In this document: positions 43,590 to 55,984 of the stretch, piece by piece
Layout: each line of letters opens with the position of its first letter
Numbering within the stretch: position 1 is the stretch's first letter
Source: Spinellus fusiger
Lineage: Eukaryota; Mucoromycota; Mucoromycetes; Mucorales; Phycomycetaceae
Assembly (NCBI GenBank): GCA_025094145.1
Contig: JALLLS010000033.1
Coordinates: forward strand, 186,001 to 250,000
Reading direction: 5' to 3'
DNA length: 64,000 bases
The notes under the pieces: generated by a model
Told to the model about the DNA's origin: nothing
The model's input: the letters and a program-made list of their open reading frames with translations, nothing else
The model's database searches: none
Position numbers and translations under genes: made by a program

Positions 43590-45653
43590 TTATATTTGGC
43601 TATCAGATCTAAGTTCTAAATTAGGCGCTTCTAAACCTCTCAGCACTTGGCTAGGGTCATTGAGAGTGCGATTGGGAGAGAAGTTCTCGGAATAAGAAAA
43701 GGATTGTCGTGCTTTTCGGATGGGCTTGTGGGTGAGGAACTGTGGGGCAGGTAGGAAAAAGGGCAGATAGATAAGCAAATGAGTGAATTCAGTGGGCAAA
43801 TAGAATGGGTCCAGTAAGAAGAGAGAGAAAGAAAGAAAAAAACTTACTGCTCCAGTGGCTCCCAAATGGCCTTCATGGCGTAAAAACAGAGCAGTCATTT
43901 CTCCCTTGGACCAGAAGTTAATAGCGTAGGAAAGTGTGTTCATAGTGACCGGATGTCCTATAAAAGAAGGGAGATGAGGGTTACTAACATGCCCCAAGAG
44001 AGTGATAAAGGGCAGTGTAGATGACCTGCACACGAATTCCATTTCTATAGTATGGATCGATGCTCTACGGATCTATAGGCTCGATAGGCAGGAGATACTT
44101 GACACATACCTCTAATAAAATACCCTCCAAAGTATATCTTCTTCAATCCATGCTGCTGTGCGTTCAGATAGGCAATCTGCCCAATGTTATTGCTGGAGAG
44201 GTGTTCATCAATCCATTACACTATACTGACTCTGTTACCTGATCATAAACAAAAGACTTTTGGAAATGTCCTGGGGATTAAACCCTTCTTTGTTGCGCTG
44301 AGTATCTTTCCTGAACACTTTACCAAAACTTGAAGCTATTCTCGTTGACTTTAACCCATGCTTTGTGTAGTCTGTTCCGTAGATATCTCCCACCATCAGA
44401 TCAATGTTCTTATTATCACCCCCTTGTGATATCTCCAGCATGTCTAAAATAGAAGCAAGTCAATGGATCTTCCACTGTAATAGTTTACCATCAAACGACT
44501 GGGCATTTGTCAAAAGAGAAAGGAGTCCCCACAATGTCCCACCTCCTAGCTGTATGATATAACAGTGCATGCATATGTATTGACCAACAGTAGAATAATA
44601 GAACAGTAGCACATTATAAGTACTGATCGATGGATTCAACTACCGAATCACTTACAGAGGTACCACTGATACGGGAAAACTCATTGGGTCCTGTCACCTT
44701 GAGGATACTAGCCAAGAAAAAACAAGTTATTTCATCATCCTACTGTGTTTATGGCTCTATTTACCTTACACCTGATCCAATGTTGACCAACTGCATAGAT
44801 ACGGCATAGATACAACATAGATACAACATAGATACGGCATAGATACAGCATAGATACAGCATAGATACAGCATAGATACAGCATAGATACAGCATAGATA
44901 CAGCATAGATACAGCATAGATACAGCATAGATACACAACACAACACAACACAACACAACACAACACAACACATCAATACAACACAACACATCAAACACCT
45001 CACCATAAATGGATACATATTGGCAGACTTCTCCTCAAACTGCATTGGCTCGGGGTTGTTCTCATTGTAGGTAAATGCTTCATAAGGAATCTCTGTCAGG
45101 AAGAAAGAAAGGCCTACACCCAACATCTAGGTTCATTCTTCCATCTTCTATTGGAATGACTCACCCGTAATTAAACACTCCATCTCATCTTCCTTCTGGA
45201 TAATCACTCCCGGGAATCTATTTGCTAGTCTGTCGTGGTACAGATGGGCACCTCCACCTGTGGCCTTGAGAACCTGCTTCTCTCCTTTGGGTGTCAAATG
45301 GTGTGCATCCTCCAAAAGAGCAGCAATAAAGTCAATGCACTCGTCAATATGTTCAGTCTCGAATTTCTTAAAATGAAGACTGCCTCCCTTCCTATCGCTG
45401 CTTGAGGAGGTAAAATAGACTATCTTGGCAAGAGAACCACCAATCTATCCAACAGAATGGAGGAGTCAATACCTCCCATGGACTCTTCTTGCTGCTCTCT
45501 TCTGTGTTCTTAGTGGGTGAGGGGGAGTGCCCTTACATCTACTGCAATTTGAGAGACATGACCATCTTGGTTGGGTAATACAATATCTCTTGTCTCATGT
45601 GCTGGGTAATTTGCCTCGGAAACAGAAGCACCCAAAACATTCATGGAGGCCAT
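43590..45653 (-). CDS. Pantothenate kinase (type II, eukaryotic)
   Basis: Phosphorylates pantothenate, the first committed step of coenzyme A synthesis (Cab1/PANK type). Ten exons give 397 aa: 45653-45537, 45444-45165, 45113-45004, 44790-44765 (26 nt), 44707-44656, 44549-44489, 44443-44239, 44192-44110, 43957-43848 and 43739-43590. Signatures are [129 protein letters not shown] (a 19-residue landmark) and GHLGATGA. The third intron carries a minisatellite and its acceptor lies in the last repeat unit. The start at MASMNV precedes a poorly conserved 35-residue N-terminus. Confidence 0.94.
44791..44995. repeat. Intronic minisatellite (11-bp units) and (ACAAC)n tract
   Basis: About 13 units of catagatacag (variants catagatacaa and catagatacgg) at 44793-44935, followed by acaac/acaca pentamers to about 44990. 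All of it lies within intron 3 of the pantothenate kinase gene, next to the 3' splice site. Confidence 0.92.
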
Positions 45654-46268
45654 GGCAGGAGTGGAGGATAGAAAGCAGGTGCCAGTAGAGCCGTCCAGCA
45701 ACAAAAACAGGCACACAAAAATATAAAATATAAAATATTATTATTAAAAAAAAAAAAAGAATGAAGCTTATTTGGGTTGGTGTGTTTCTGTTCTGTCTTT
45801 TAATTTGTAGCCCCAAGGAGAGATGGAGGAGACCACTGCTATTGGCTTGGAGAAGGGTCCTGTCCGCTACGGTTGTTGGGAAGATTCGGAGGACTTGATC
45901 CGTTCACAGATGTGTAGGTTCTTACTACAGTCTTGGTATGAGGGAGAAAGTAGTCCCTTTGTCTTTTTTTTTTTTTAATTCTCAACACTGTGCATTGGTG
46001 AAGTCTATCTCTCTTTGGAGGCATCTAACTATAGTCAAACCAGAGTCAATGTGCTATCAATGTGTAGAAACTCTTATTTATTTTTCTTTCTCCTGCTAAA
46101 TCCACCCCGCTGTAACATGAAAGAGTCCAATGCATGCTTATCAATCTTATATTGTATAGAATGTAAATAGTGGAACATTCTTCCTAGTATAAAACATTCT
46201 TTTTTTATTTGATTTTATTAATAATAAAATGCACACAATAAGAATAGAGAATAGATTCCTTATCATTT
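45654..46268. other. Upstream region of pantothenate kinase
   Basis: Holds the presumed promoter. A plus-strand stretch at 45812-45905, preceded by a pyrimidine-rich tract ending in tttgtag, reads MEETTAIGLEKGPVRYG and has a coding look, but no start, donor or family could be established. The remainder is AT-rich. Confidence 0.4.
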
Positions 46269-46457
46269 TGTTGGAAAAGGGGGAATAAAGAACACAACAT
46301 CTAATCCCATAAGACTTGTTGTTATAAAACATAATCAATGTAACTTGGAAGAAAGTATATAAGCTTACTCAATGGATAGCAGAAGCAAATGGAGAAATAT
46401 ATCTATTGCATTCCTAAAACACACCTTTTGCCTTGAGGTTTTTATTTTATTTTAACA
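46269..46457 (+). repeat. Solo LTR, second copy (TGTTGG...TTAACA)
   Basis: A 189-bp relative of 19424-19604, in the same orientation. Shared blocks are atcccataagacttgtt, gaagaaagtatataagc, tagcagaagcaaa and gagaaatatatctatt. No flanking internal element and no clear target-site duplication remain. Confidence 0.65.
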
Positions 46458-46469
46458 ATACTATAAACT

Positions 46470-46500
<31 letters not shown>

Positions 46501-47343
46501 ACCTATTTATATATCGATATATACTTTCTTAAATGACATCTCTAGAGTTTGTGCTCATCCAATGTTACATTCCAAATAGTACATGGCAGTGGAGACATAA
46601 ACAAAATAAATAAAAAGTAATCTAACGATAAGTGTAGGTATCAAACATCGTCCCAAATGAATATAAATACTACTACCACACTCAATGAAATAAAGTTAGT
46701 CCTCATTGTCTACTTTCTCACTGCAGATGCAATAAGAATAGACTGTCAGTAAAAGAGTGTTGATTCTCATACTGATTGTAAAAATGACGAATCAGTATGA
46801 GACTTTATATAGCCTCTAGACAATGCCAATATTCATCTGTCACTAATGACGTGTGAATAGATTCTACACTTATATTTCAATCATATACTAATAAGGGGAG
46901 AGGGAGGGGAAATAGACAAAGTCCCTCATATCTCATGGCAACTCAGAACACCTTCTAAAACTATATTTCATTGTTATGGACTATTGTTTATCTCTTTATT
47001 AAAGTGACCCAAAGTGTTTTTATTCTCCATTTTGAAATATCAAAAGGTGCAGAAGATGATTCATTTATTAATTGAAAATAAGCAGTGAGAATATTAAGAA
47101 TACAAATGACTGTGCTGATTCGAACCCAAACATAGCCACCTTTTATTAATTTTAATATTAGACCTGCCTATACTCAGACCCTTGACTTATTCTTTTATCA
47201 TAATGTATTAACAATAAGAATACTGGACTGATATTCTATTAAAGAAAGAATGTGAGAAATAAACCTTTTTGTTAGATCAACTATGCATATCACCCAAATG
47301 CTGAAAAGTACAAAGATCAATAACTGCAAATATAAGGTGATTA
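46458..47343. other. Intergenic DNA with a 13-bp hairpin
   Basis: AT-rich, with (ac)n(ag)n at 46472-46500. A perfect 13-bp stem (tctcatactgatt at 46765-46777, complement at 46790-46802) flanks a 12-nt loop. No gene seen. Confidence 0.5.
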
Positions 47344-49600
47344 CACACCAGCAGATTTTTCTGGCCTTAAATCAGTGATACGATCATCCCTTTACGTCCG
47401 AAAATATTTTGCCCTTTTATGGAACTGTGTTTAAAATCAAAAGGTCTGCGGATGTCCAAATAATTATTTCTTTTTGTGGATACCTCAATATCAAATTGTA
47501 TTATCAGTAAAATAGATTGTTTATGAATAGAATTGTTTATTGTAATAGTATAGCTGATACTATAGTATGACTATAGCTACTGCCTAAGTGCATTCCCTCA
47601 TAGCAATAGAATCTATACTCTAAAAGCTTTGTGCCTTATCCTTGGGAGATAGATAAATATGCTCAGGAGTATACACTAAACACCGTTGACAGTATATAAG
47701 ACCACTTAAGACTGACTTGAGAGTCTTTACTTGCTTAATAAAATTACAATGAGTGTCTTGTGGATTACAATGAACTCAAGCCCAGATAAAGACACTGCTT
47801 ACCTTTTTATCACTAGAATAGTTCTTGATAGTGTCTATCATTTCCATCTATTGTTTCTCTTTGTTAATAATAGCACATTACCTTGCTCAGTTATGCTCAT
47901 CTTGACGAGTACTTGAGTGTTAAGTTGTATATGCAGTGTGGGAAATAAAAAAAGGAGGGGATTATCAAAACAGATAATAGTTTTTCTTCCTCTATTCTGA
48001 TGTACTACACTTTAGCCTCTTCATTCCTACAATCAAGTCAAACAATTCACACTCTATTTGTCTTAGGTCTAAAAGACAGTATTAGAAATAATATCTTGTT
48101 TTCACTAAGTACTATTGTTAATACCAGTTACAATGAGATAGTTGTTGAAGTGATTATGACTATTGAGTCAATGTTTATACTAGTTTGCTACTTCTTTCTT
48201 TCTTTTTTACTATGAATTTAATGAGATGTTATTATCGTATAGTTTTGATCCTTATAGCTTAAAAAGATATATATAAAAGTAGCCTCAAAATCCATACTAT
48301 GTAACCTTGTAAAAATGTATCCTTTATTCTGTAATAAAGGGCACTGTGGTTATTAACAGGACCACTAGAGAAATGAATCTGTAGTTGTTTGGTCTCTAGC
48401 AGAGACTACAAAATGGAGTATTGGATACAAAGGCTGGTCTAGGGAAATCAAAGAGGGTACATGAACAGGGACATAACACACGATTTGATCACAACGGGTA
48501 ACTAGGCAACTGTTCTTTAAGCAATTCTTTTCTTTTTAGATGTTGTTGTAGTCTGCATTACTTTGGTAGCTCTGATTAAGCAAATGACTTGTGAAATTTG
48601 GTTTTGTTCTCTTCTGTTCGAATATTAATACCTGATAATTACACTGCCTGTTGTTCTTCATGACTTCTATCCTCTTTAACTTGTTTGCCTTTGTCTGGCA
48701 TATAAACCAACAGTTGTGATCTGGTGAGTGTTTGTGTATGTTTATTATGTCTGACATGTTAGTCAGTTTCTATTGTATATTTTTTACTATAATAAACTCA
48801 GTGAATAAGTTACAAAGGCAAAGGTAAGAGGATGGTGCCAGTGCAAGGGTAATATGATATACATAGAGAGTACATTAATACATCTCGAACTAATTGTTTT
48901 TACTGTTTTATTAGTGTAAAGGGATTTTAGCGCCCAAAAAGATTAGAGTATGATCCTACCAAACTGCCATTCGTTGCTTATGGCACAGGAATAAAGGTAA
49001 AAGATACTACCAAGTTCAAAATTCATCGTGTTGGTTTGACAAGAGTGTTATATCAATCATTGAAAAAAGAGATAAAAAGATGGAGATCTTATGGTTAATA
49101 TCGATGAGTTCCGAACATCGAGAGTAAACATGATTGATTTCTCACTCAATATGAAAGGCTCTTCTAACAGTTACTTTGTTTTATTTTTGTTCTCAAGATC
49201 TGCCACACTTATAACACAAACAACCTCACTGAGGTATTAGTAAATTTCAACAGTATCTGTGCTTGCCGAAGTTGTGGAATTGTTTGGAACAAGGATGTGA
49301 ATGCATCAACGAATATCTATACAATTGCAAAAGAGGCTTTGAATGGTCGCCACCGACCAGTTCCATTCTGTCGAGAAGAATAAATATTCTTATTTGTATT
49401 CACGTTATATCATATCGCCACATCGAAGGTGGTTTCCTCTGGGATTCAGATATTTACAGGTAAATCTACATAATAATTATTTGTTTAAAAACTAACATGA
49501 ATACATCTTAATTTATTTTTGCTCCTTTTCAAATCGATGTCATTTTTAAACAATTATAATTCGACTATCTCCTTTTATATCCTAAAGACCTCCTGGTGTG
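47344..49600 (+). mobile_element. Hybrid non-autonomous transposon of the CACACC family
   Basis: Begins CACACCAGCAGATTTTTCTGG and ends CTCCTGGTGTG, with TA at both sides. The first about 1 kb (47344-48220) is a collapsed relative of the 4.3-kb transposon: 47344-47930 corresponds to 26475-25620 inverted, and 48000-48180 to the second ORF. From about 48335 it changes to the non-autonomous family, colinear with 51563-52906. The transposase body is absent. Confidence 0.75.
48536..48757 (-). other. 73-codon ORF inside the transposon (copy 1)
   Basis: Open frame beginning MSDIINIHKHSPDHNCWFIC. The copy at 52364-52585 is the same length and differs at only three residues. It lies in the central segment missing from the foldback copies. 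No domain recognised; either a conserved element peptide or a chance frame in young copies. Confidence 0.35.
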
Positions 49601-51562
49601 TAATAGATAGTGAGTTATTCTATAAAGATAGATACTTGGAGTATTCTATTATATAGTCTCGTAGCATGAAATCATCATGTCCAGTCACCTCAGTATCATC
49701 AGCTCATACCCATTACAATATCCAGTATAAGAGTGCTTGAATTAAGTTTTGAAATGCTCCCCGGTGAATAAAGCGAGATTTAAGTGAAATAATTCTAGCC
49801 TTATTCTTCTTTGGGTTGTTTTGCTCTGTTTCATTAGCAAAGAACCCATCTAGATAGTCTTTTATTTTAAAAATAAATAAATAAATAATAGTGAACAATA
49901 CATAATGCACAATGCACACTTCAGATTACCAATAGCTAATGCTATACTCTTATTTATTTGAAGCTAAATAAATCTAGCCAGCTTAGTATTAAAGATCACA
50001 CTACACACAGTAGATTAGATAAGCCTCCATGCCAACACCTTGTTATTTCTCTATTTCATGATTTCTACCACCTAAAATTAAGAACCAGACAAATAATATG
50101 CTGTCTAGAAATTAAAAGCAAAAAGAGTGTTTGGTAATATAGTAAGTATACTTTCATCTACACTCATCATTTCTTGGAAATATAGTAACTCACTACATTA
50201 CATTTTCGACACTATTAAATAAACTACCCTTGTGGCACTAGGGGTCTGAGGTTACTGGAAGGACAATCCATTAAATTGTAACTTGCACTTATTTGGTAGA
50301 CTCGATATCTCTCTATCTACTAACCAAAGGTAACTTTAAGAGATACTCCCATGTCATTATTATTAATAGGCTCACAACATGTTAATACATATCAATATGC
50401 TAGTATGAAAAACATAGTATATTCTTCAAAAGGAATATAGAACAAAGTTTCCTCTATTTATTTATAGATATAGAATAGCAGAGACATGTTGATTTATTTA
50501 TCTTGTTAAATCACTATGTATGTGATGAACAGTAAAGACATTATCCAAGATAGTTGCTGTCTATACTAAGTGTGGCTACTACAGTTGAATTCCTATAAAT
50601 ACAAATCAATTCTTTCTTTTATTATAAAAAAGTCTATCATCATGAAAAGTGCAAAACAAAAAGAATGTATGTTTCTTTTTCTTTTTTCTCTTTTTTTTTA
50701 CAGACTAACAATGCTATAGCACTCAGAAATCTCAAACCACCCATACCCTATTCTTCTGATCCATTTTCTTCTCAACTCTCTACAATATCCTACCATGGCT
50801 ATCTCTCCTATCTTTATCATCTATAATATTTCGTCATTATAGAATGAATATAAAGTCCATTGCTCTCTAAGAATGAAAAATACACAGAAGAGTTAAGTTT
50901 ATATATATATATATATATTGATGTGTTATTATGAAAAGAATTCATCCTTGTCTTTCATGAACACCACCTTATAGCATCAAATAGTATCACTGAAGATCTG
51001 TAAGTGACACAGAGCCTTCACAGGATCTGGTAGAATGAGGAAAATTCACTTTTTATTTATTTAAAAGAAAAGAAAAAAGGGACATACAAATTAAGTCCAA
51101 TGACCCTGCCCTTCAATGCTGGAGTGTAGGTGAGATGAGCCACTCGTCCAAAAAGAGAGGGTAAAGGTCAATGGTAGAAACTCAGTTATGTATGGACAGA
51201 TACTATTGTGAATGAATAGAAAAAAAAAGTGGATTGCTATGGGGTGTAATCAAACAGCAAATGGAACGAAGAATCTACACAATTGAGAAGTTTATAAATA
51301 GTTTACATATGAAGAGTCATACAAGTCAATGAATTGAGTAACATCTCATTTATAGTATTTCTATTTTCCAGATAGAATTGTACTAAAGAGAAGAAATATA
51401 GAATTTTATTAAGTGAGAAAGTAAGTGAAAAAAAAATAAACTACATAGGAAGAGTATGAGGAATAGATAGAGGGCGATTCAGTACTTCATTAAGAGAAGA
51501 AGTCTCTACAGAAAGAAGAGAAGAAACAGAGAGAATGAATCTCATTGAGAGTTATACTGCTA
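49601..51562. other. AT-rich DNA between two inverted transposon copies
   Basis: About 2 kb with no supportable gene. It contains an (at)n run at 50902-50920 and purine-rich tracts. It forms the spacer of the long inverted pair made by 48335-49600 and 51563-52906. Confidence 0.5.
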
Positions 51563-52906
51563 CACACCAGGAGGTTTTTAGGATATAAAAGGAGATAGTC
51601 GAATTATAATTGTTTAAAAATGACATCGATTTGAAAAGGAGCAAAAATAAATTAAGATGTATTCATGTTAGTTTTTAAACAAATAATTATTATGTAGATT
51701 TACCTGTAAATATCTGAATCCCAGAGGAAACCACCTTCGATGTGGCGATATGATATAATGTGAATACAAATAAGAATATCTATTCTTATGTGACTGTATA
51801 GATATCCTTTGATGCATTCACATCCTTGTTCCAAACAATTCCACAGCTTCGGCAAGCACAGATACTGTTGAAATTTACTAATACCTCAGTGAGGTTGTTT
51901 GTGTTATAAGTGTGGCAGATCTTGAGAACAAAAATAAAACAAAGTAACTGTTAGAAGAGCCTTTCATATTGAGTGAGAAATCAATCATGTTTACTCTCGA
52001 TGTTCGGAACTCATCGATATTAACCATAAGAAGATCTCCATCTTTTTATCTCTTTTTTCAATGATTGATATAACACTCTTGTCAAACCAACACGATGACT
52101 TTTGAACTTGGTAGTATCTTTTACCTTTATTCCTGTGCCATAAGCAACGAATGGCAGTTTGGTAGGATCATACTCTAATCTTTTTGGGCGCTAAAATCCC
52201 TTTACACTAATAAAACAGTAAAAACAATTAGTTCGAGATGTATTAATGTACTCTCTATGTATATCATATTACCCTTGCACTGGCACCATCCTCTTGCCTT
52301 TGCCTTTGTAACGTATTCACTGAGTTTATTATAGTAAAAAATATACAATAGAAACTGACTAACATGTCAGACATAATAAACATACACAAACACTCACCAG
52401 ATCACAACTGTTGGTTTATATGCCAGACAAAGGCAAACAAGTTAAAGAGGATAGAAGTCATGAAGAACAACAGACAGTGTGGTTGGCAGGTATTAATATC
52501 CGAACAGAAGAGAACAAAACCAAATTTCACAAGTCATTTGCTTAATCAGAGCTACCAAAGTAATGCAGACTACAACAACATCTAAAAAGAAAAGAATTGC
52601 TTAAAGAACAGTTGCCTAGTTACCCGTTGTGATCAAATCGTGTGTTATGTCCCTGTTCATGTACCCTCTTTGATTTCCCTAGACCAGCCTTTGTATCCAA
52701 TACTCCATTTTGTAGTCTCTGCTAGAGACCAAACAACTACAGATTCATTTCTCTAGTGGTCCTGTTAATAACCACAGTGCCCTTTATTACAGATACTTGC
52801 AAACCTTTGTTTTTAAACACAGTTTCGTAAAACGACAAAATTTGGGACTCTCGTAAAATAAAGGGGATATCACCGCCTAAGGGCCAAAAAAAATCTCCTG
52901 GTATAT
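51563..52906 (-). mobile_element. Full-length non-autonomous transposon of the CACACC family
   Basis: Starts CACACCAGGAGGTTTTTAGG and ends in a degenerated terminus (ctcctggtatata instead of ctcctggtgtgta). At 1344 bp it is the longest non-hybrid copy, and includes the about 590-bp centre lacking in 3690-4447. It is inverted relative to 48335-49600, and the two are nearly identical over more than 1.2 kb. Confidence 0.85.
52364..52585 (+). other. 73-codon ORF inside the transposon (copy 2)
   Basis: Counterpart of 48536-48757. Differences are confined to RQCGWQVLIS versus RQCNYQVLIF. It includes a Cys pair separated by His/Trp residues (HNCWFIC). Function unknown. Confidence 0.35.
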
Positions 52907-53263
52907 AGAGAGCAAATGGACGTCTGCCTATTGAAAACTAACATGAAATAATGATATCATATAGAAACAAAACCATTGTTGGAAATCAAGTGTATGTTCT
53001 ATTACTCGAACTACACAGCTAGAAATATTTCCAAATAGAGGAGAATTCAAAGTTACATAGCACCAAAATGACATGATGTAAACGGCCCTTTATTTCTACA
53101 AGAAGAAATGAATCGTCATTATTTCATCACCAGTTGCCGTTGGAAGCCTATATAAGCGATTCCACTTTGTAGACATCAGAGAGAAGTATCAGTTACTACC
53201 CAGCCCACTTTCTTATTGATTCATATACACCTTTGATTCTACTAAAACCTCCATCCTAACACC
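52907..53263. promoter_or_regulatory. Upstream region with TATA box of the small-peptide gene
   Basis: A clear TATATAAG at 53149-53156 lies about 108 bp before the start codon at 53264, a normal fungal arrangement. No other gene is seen in the region. Confidence 0.5.
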
Positions 53264-53479
53264 ATGGGATCCATAGTATCGTGTCTTTCTGGACTGGTTC
53301 GCTCAGTTGCCTCATTATTAACAGGACTTGTTAATGCAGTATCAAGTAAGCCTTATTCACATTTAACAAATAGCTTACTTTTATGAAACTAAGGCTTTTT
53401 CAGCATGATCATCAATGCCATTGTATCGTGTATTACTGGAATATTCCACGCTATTGGCCGTCTCTGTCCGTGTTGCTAA
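53264..53479 (+). CDS. Small hydrophobic, probably lipid-anchored peptide (55 aa)
   Basis: Two exons (53264-53345 and 53394-53479) join in frame through a 48-nt GT-AG intron (aagtaagc ... ctaag). The peptide starts MGSIVSC, which fits the N-myristoylation pattern (Gly2, Ser6) with Cys7 as a possible palmitoylation site. Two hydrophobic stretches follow (LVRSVASLLTGLVNAVSS and FFSMIINAIVSCITGIFHAI), and it ends in a Cys cluster CPCC. Similar short MG...C/...CxCC peptides are, as I recall, common and uncharacterised in fungi. TATA box placement supports expression. A function is not assigned. Confidence 0.6.
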
Positions 53480-55984
53480 CCCTGGCCACACGTTGGATTG
53501 ATGTTTCCAACAGCATTCTACATATAAACAGCCCCTAAATTCATAGTATATAGTCTTTGAGAAATACATAACTTTTACTTAAACAGTACACTTTTTGTTT
53601 ACCGAGATTTCGAAAAGCGTTATCTTCTTCTTCAGCTTATGAAGACAGTTGTTTAAATAGAGAGAGAGGCTGGGTGGATATCTATATTACTCACATGTAC
53701 CATAGAATAGAGTGCAATCATCCCATGCCTACATGGAAGGTTTTTTTTTCATATATAGAGAGCTTATTGTTGTGTAAGAAGTATAACTCATATTCATCAA
53801 CGACATCAATATATAAAAATGTTGAAGTTTCTGTATATAAAACTCATGTATCAAAGATCATAGCACGTTTGAAGATAGTTTTCTTTCTATATAAACACCT
53901 ATGGAATCTTATGAAGACACTTGTGTTGTTATATAAGACTGGCATCATATGAAAAAGAGGGAAAAAAGAGTGGAAGTTTAAAGAAAATATTAAAGGGAAT
54001 TGACGGTAGCAGTAATAGACACAGGCAAAACTCCAACAGTAAATTCTCAAGAGAAACCATATAAAAATGTAATGAGTTAAACTGTGGTGTTTTTTTATAT
54101 CACAAAGTTTAATTTCTCTTCTATGAAAGTTATGTTATAGCTGTAAGTGTAAGTATGAGTCTAATAATAATAATAATAATAGTAGTAGTAGTAGTAGAAG
54201 AATAGCAATAAAACATATTAAAGACGGAAGAGGTATCAATTAAACATTTAAAGTGTCCCTAAGGAGCACTCAATACCACAACAAGTAAAGGCAGTCAGAT
54301 ATCTAATAAATATATTTTATAATTACTGATGAGATGAGACAGTATAGGTTTAGTGATAAAGAAGATTGTTTATACTTACACAGGTCCCTGAGGTCTGATC
54401 TCCTAGAGAATAACCAGCCAAAACACCAGGCAGGTGCCTCCAGGGTTGCCTTTGTCATGAAGTGGGCATGTATGTCTGAGGCTATAAAAAATTCAGTTAG
54501 ATCACCTATACTTCTATACTATAATTCTCATGTGAAACTATTTGACATATCTGCTGGTAGTGTGTTCTAAATGTGTGAGTTTTCTGTCTGCCAATAACAC
54601 CGCATGATGATTTTTACGATGGCCAAAGCTAGACAGCCTCTAAAGATATCTCACAGAGGATAGATGTGGCAGTGGTGTTGGAAACAGGTAGAGAGGGTTT
54701 TGTTGGAGATAGTAGAGTATCTATTTTCAATACAAATAAGTTATTGCTATATAGGGGATCGTTTACACTTTTCATGCATGCATGGCCAGTGAGAATATAG
54801 TAAAAAGGGAGCCAATGAAAAAGAAAGACAGGTCAGTCGTCTTGTTTTAGTAGAATAGTAAAAAATCAAAAGCTATCGACACATTTATGGTGGATTCTTT
54901 ATCTGCACTTACATACAATAGTTGATTTCTGATACTACTACCACCTATTTAACTTTTTATTTGATTTATCATTCATTTACTGATTTCTAATGGTGCTTTA
55001 TCTTTATCTTTATTGTAAGAGCAGAATCATATAAGCTAGAGACTTATTGGACACTCTATTCGGATCGGATCGGATAGGTTATTTTATTATTCTTGCTGAA
55101 AAACATATTCTCATTTAGATGGTCTTTAGTCCCTGAACCTGCTGTTTGTTCTATTGAAATATAAATAAAACCAAACCACTCTTTTAATTGATGTATTTAA
55201 CTATCGCATTATTATCATATTGTCGATTGTGACTGACATGAATATCTTTAGATATTACTCAAGTAGCCTTTTATACATGAAAGTGCATACTATGCATCCC
55301 AAATCAGAGTATATTTCTATCTTTACTCTTTTGTGCTTACCTATATTTTTATTCTTTACACTTGACGTTTCCTTCACGTATCTCATCTATGGTTCCAAAA
55401 ACATATATGCACAAAATATAATAAAATGAATCACATGGAGATCTTTATTAGACTACACCCCATAACAACTCATAGGCATAGGGCCAACCCCTTCAGAACT
55501 AAGTACGTGAACAGACTATCAATGATGTGTTACCCTATAAAAAGTAAGGGGTAGACTGTAGTTTGTATGTAAGTTATACACAAACCACAGTAACCTCTCG
55601 AAAAAAAAGGCTACTTTGTCCATAGTATTCATTAGGGAGTTGGTTAGATTACACTTTTGATATTACACAGGAAGATCTTGAATCACTTACAAACAACTTT
55701 ATTAAACAATATCCATCCTTTCCAAGAACATGTCAACAAAGACGCCAATTCTCTTATTACATCGTAGATTTGAGAAGAATAAATAATGTATTTATGTTTC
55801 TATCTTAACATTGCTACTAACTTCATTGATATAATGTATGCCATCTTTCTGGGACTACAGCCATGTCATCACAGGGTGAGAAAAGTAATATAAAAATATA
55901 AAAATTAGATCTATTTACTGGTATTTTAGAAAACATTGGTGGATTTCCGAAGAAGATCTTAAGAATGTTGTATCCAGGGTCAAT
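53480..55984. other. AT-rich intergenic DNA
   Basis: About 2.5 kb without a supportable gene. It has (ata)n(gta)n repeats at 54163-54200. The frames at 53674-53952, 54334-54570 and 55220-55429 show no recognised motifs. Confidence 0.5.

Noticed and set aside
44735..45126. [17 protein letters not shown] frames
   Set aside because: Translation of the intronic minisatellite of the pantothenate kinase gene; the real exon is only the flanking part.
47105..47150. Possible tRNA T-arm (gattcgaacccaa)
   Set aside because: Only the T-loop consensus is present; no matching acceptor, D or anticodon arms could be found on either strand.
54334..54570. 78-codon plus-strand frame
   Set aside because: Has some charged, protein-like text but no recognised motif, no intron or promoter support, and lies in a transposon-rich stretch; possibly eroded retroelement.
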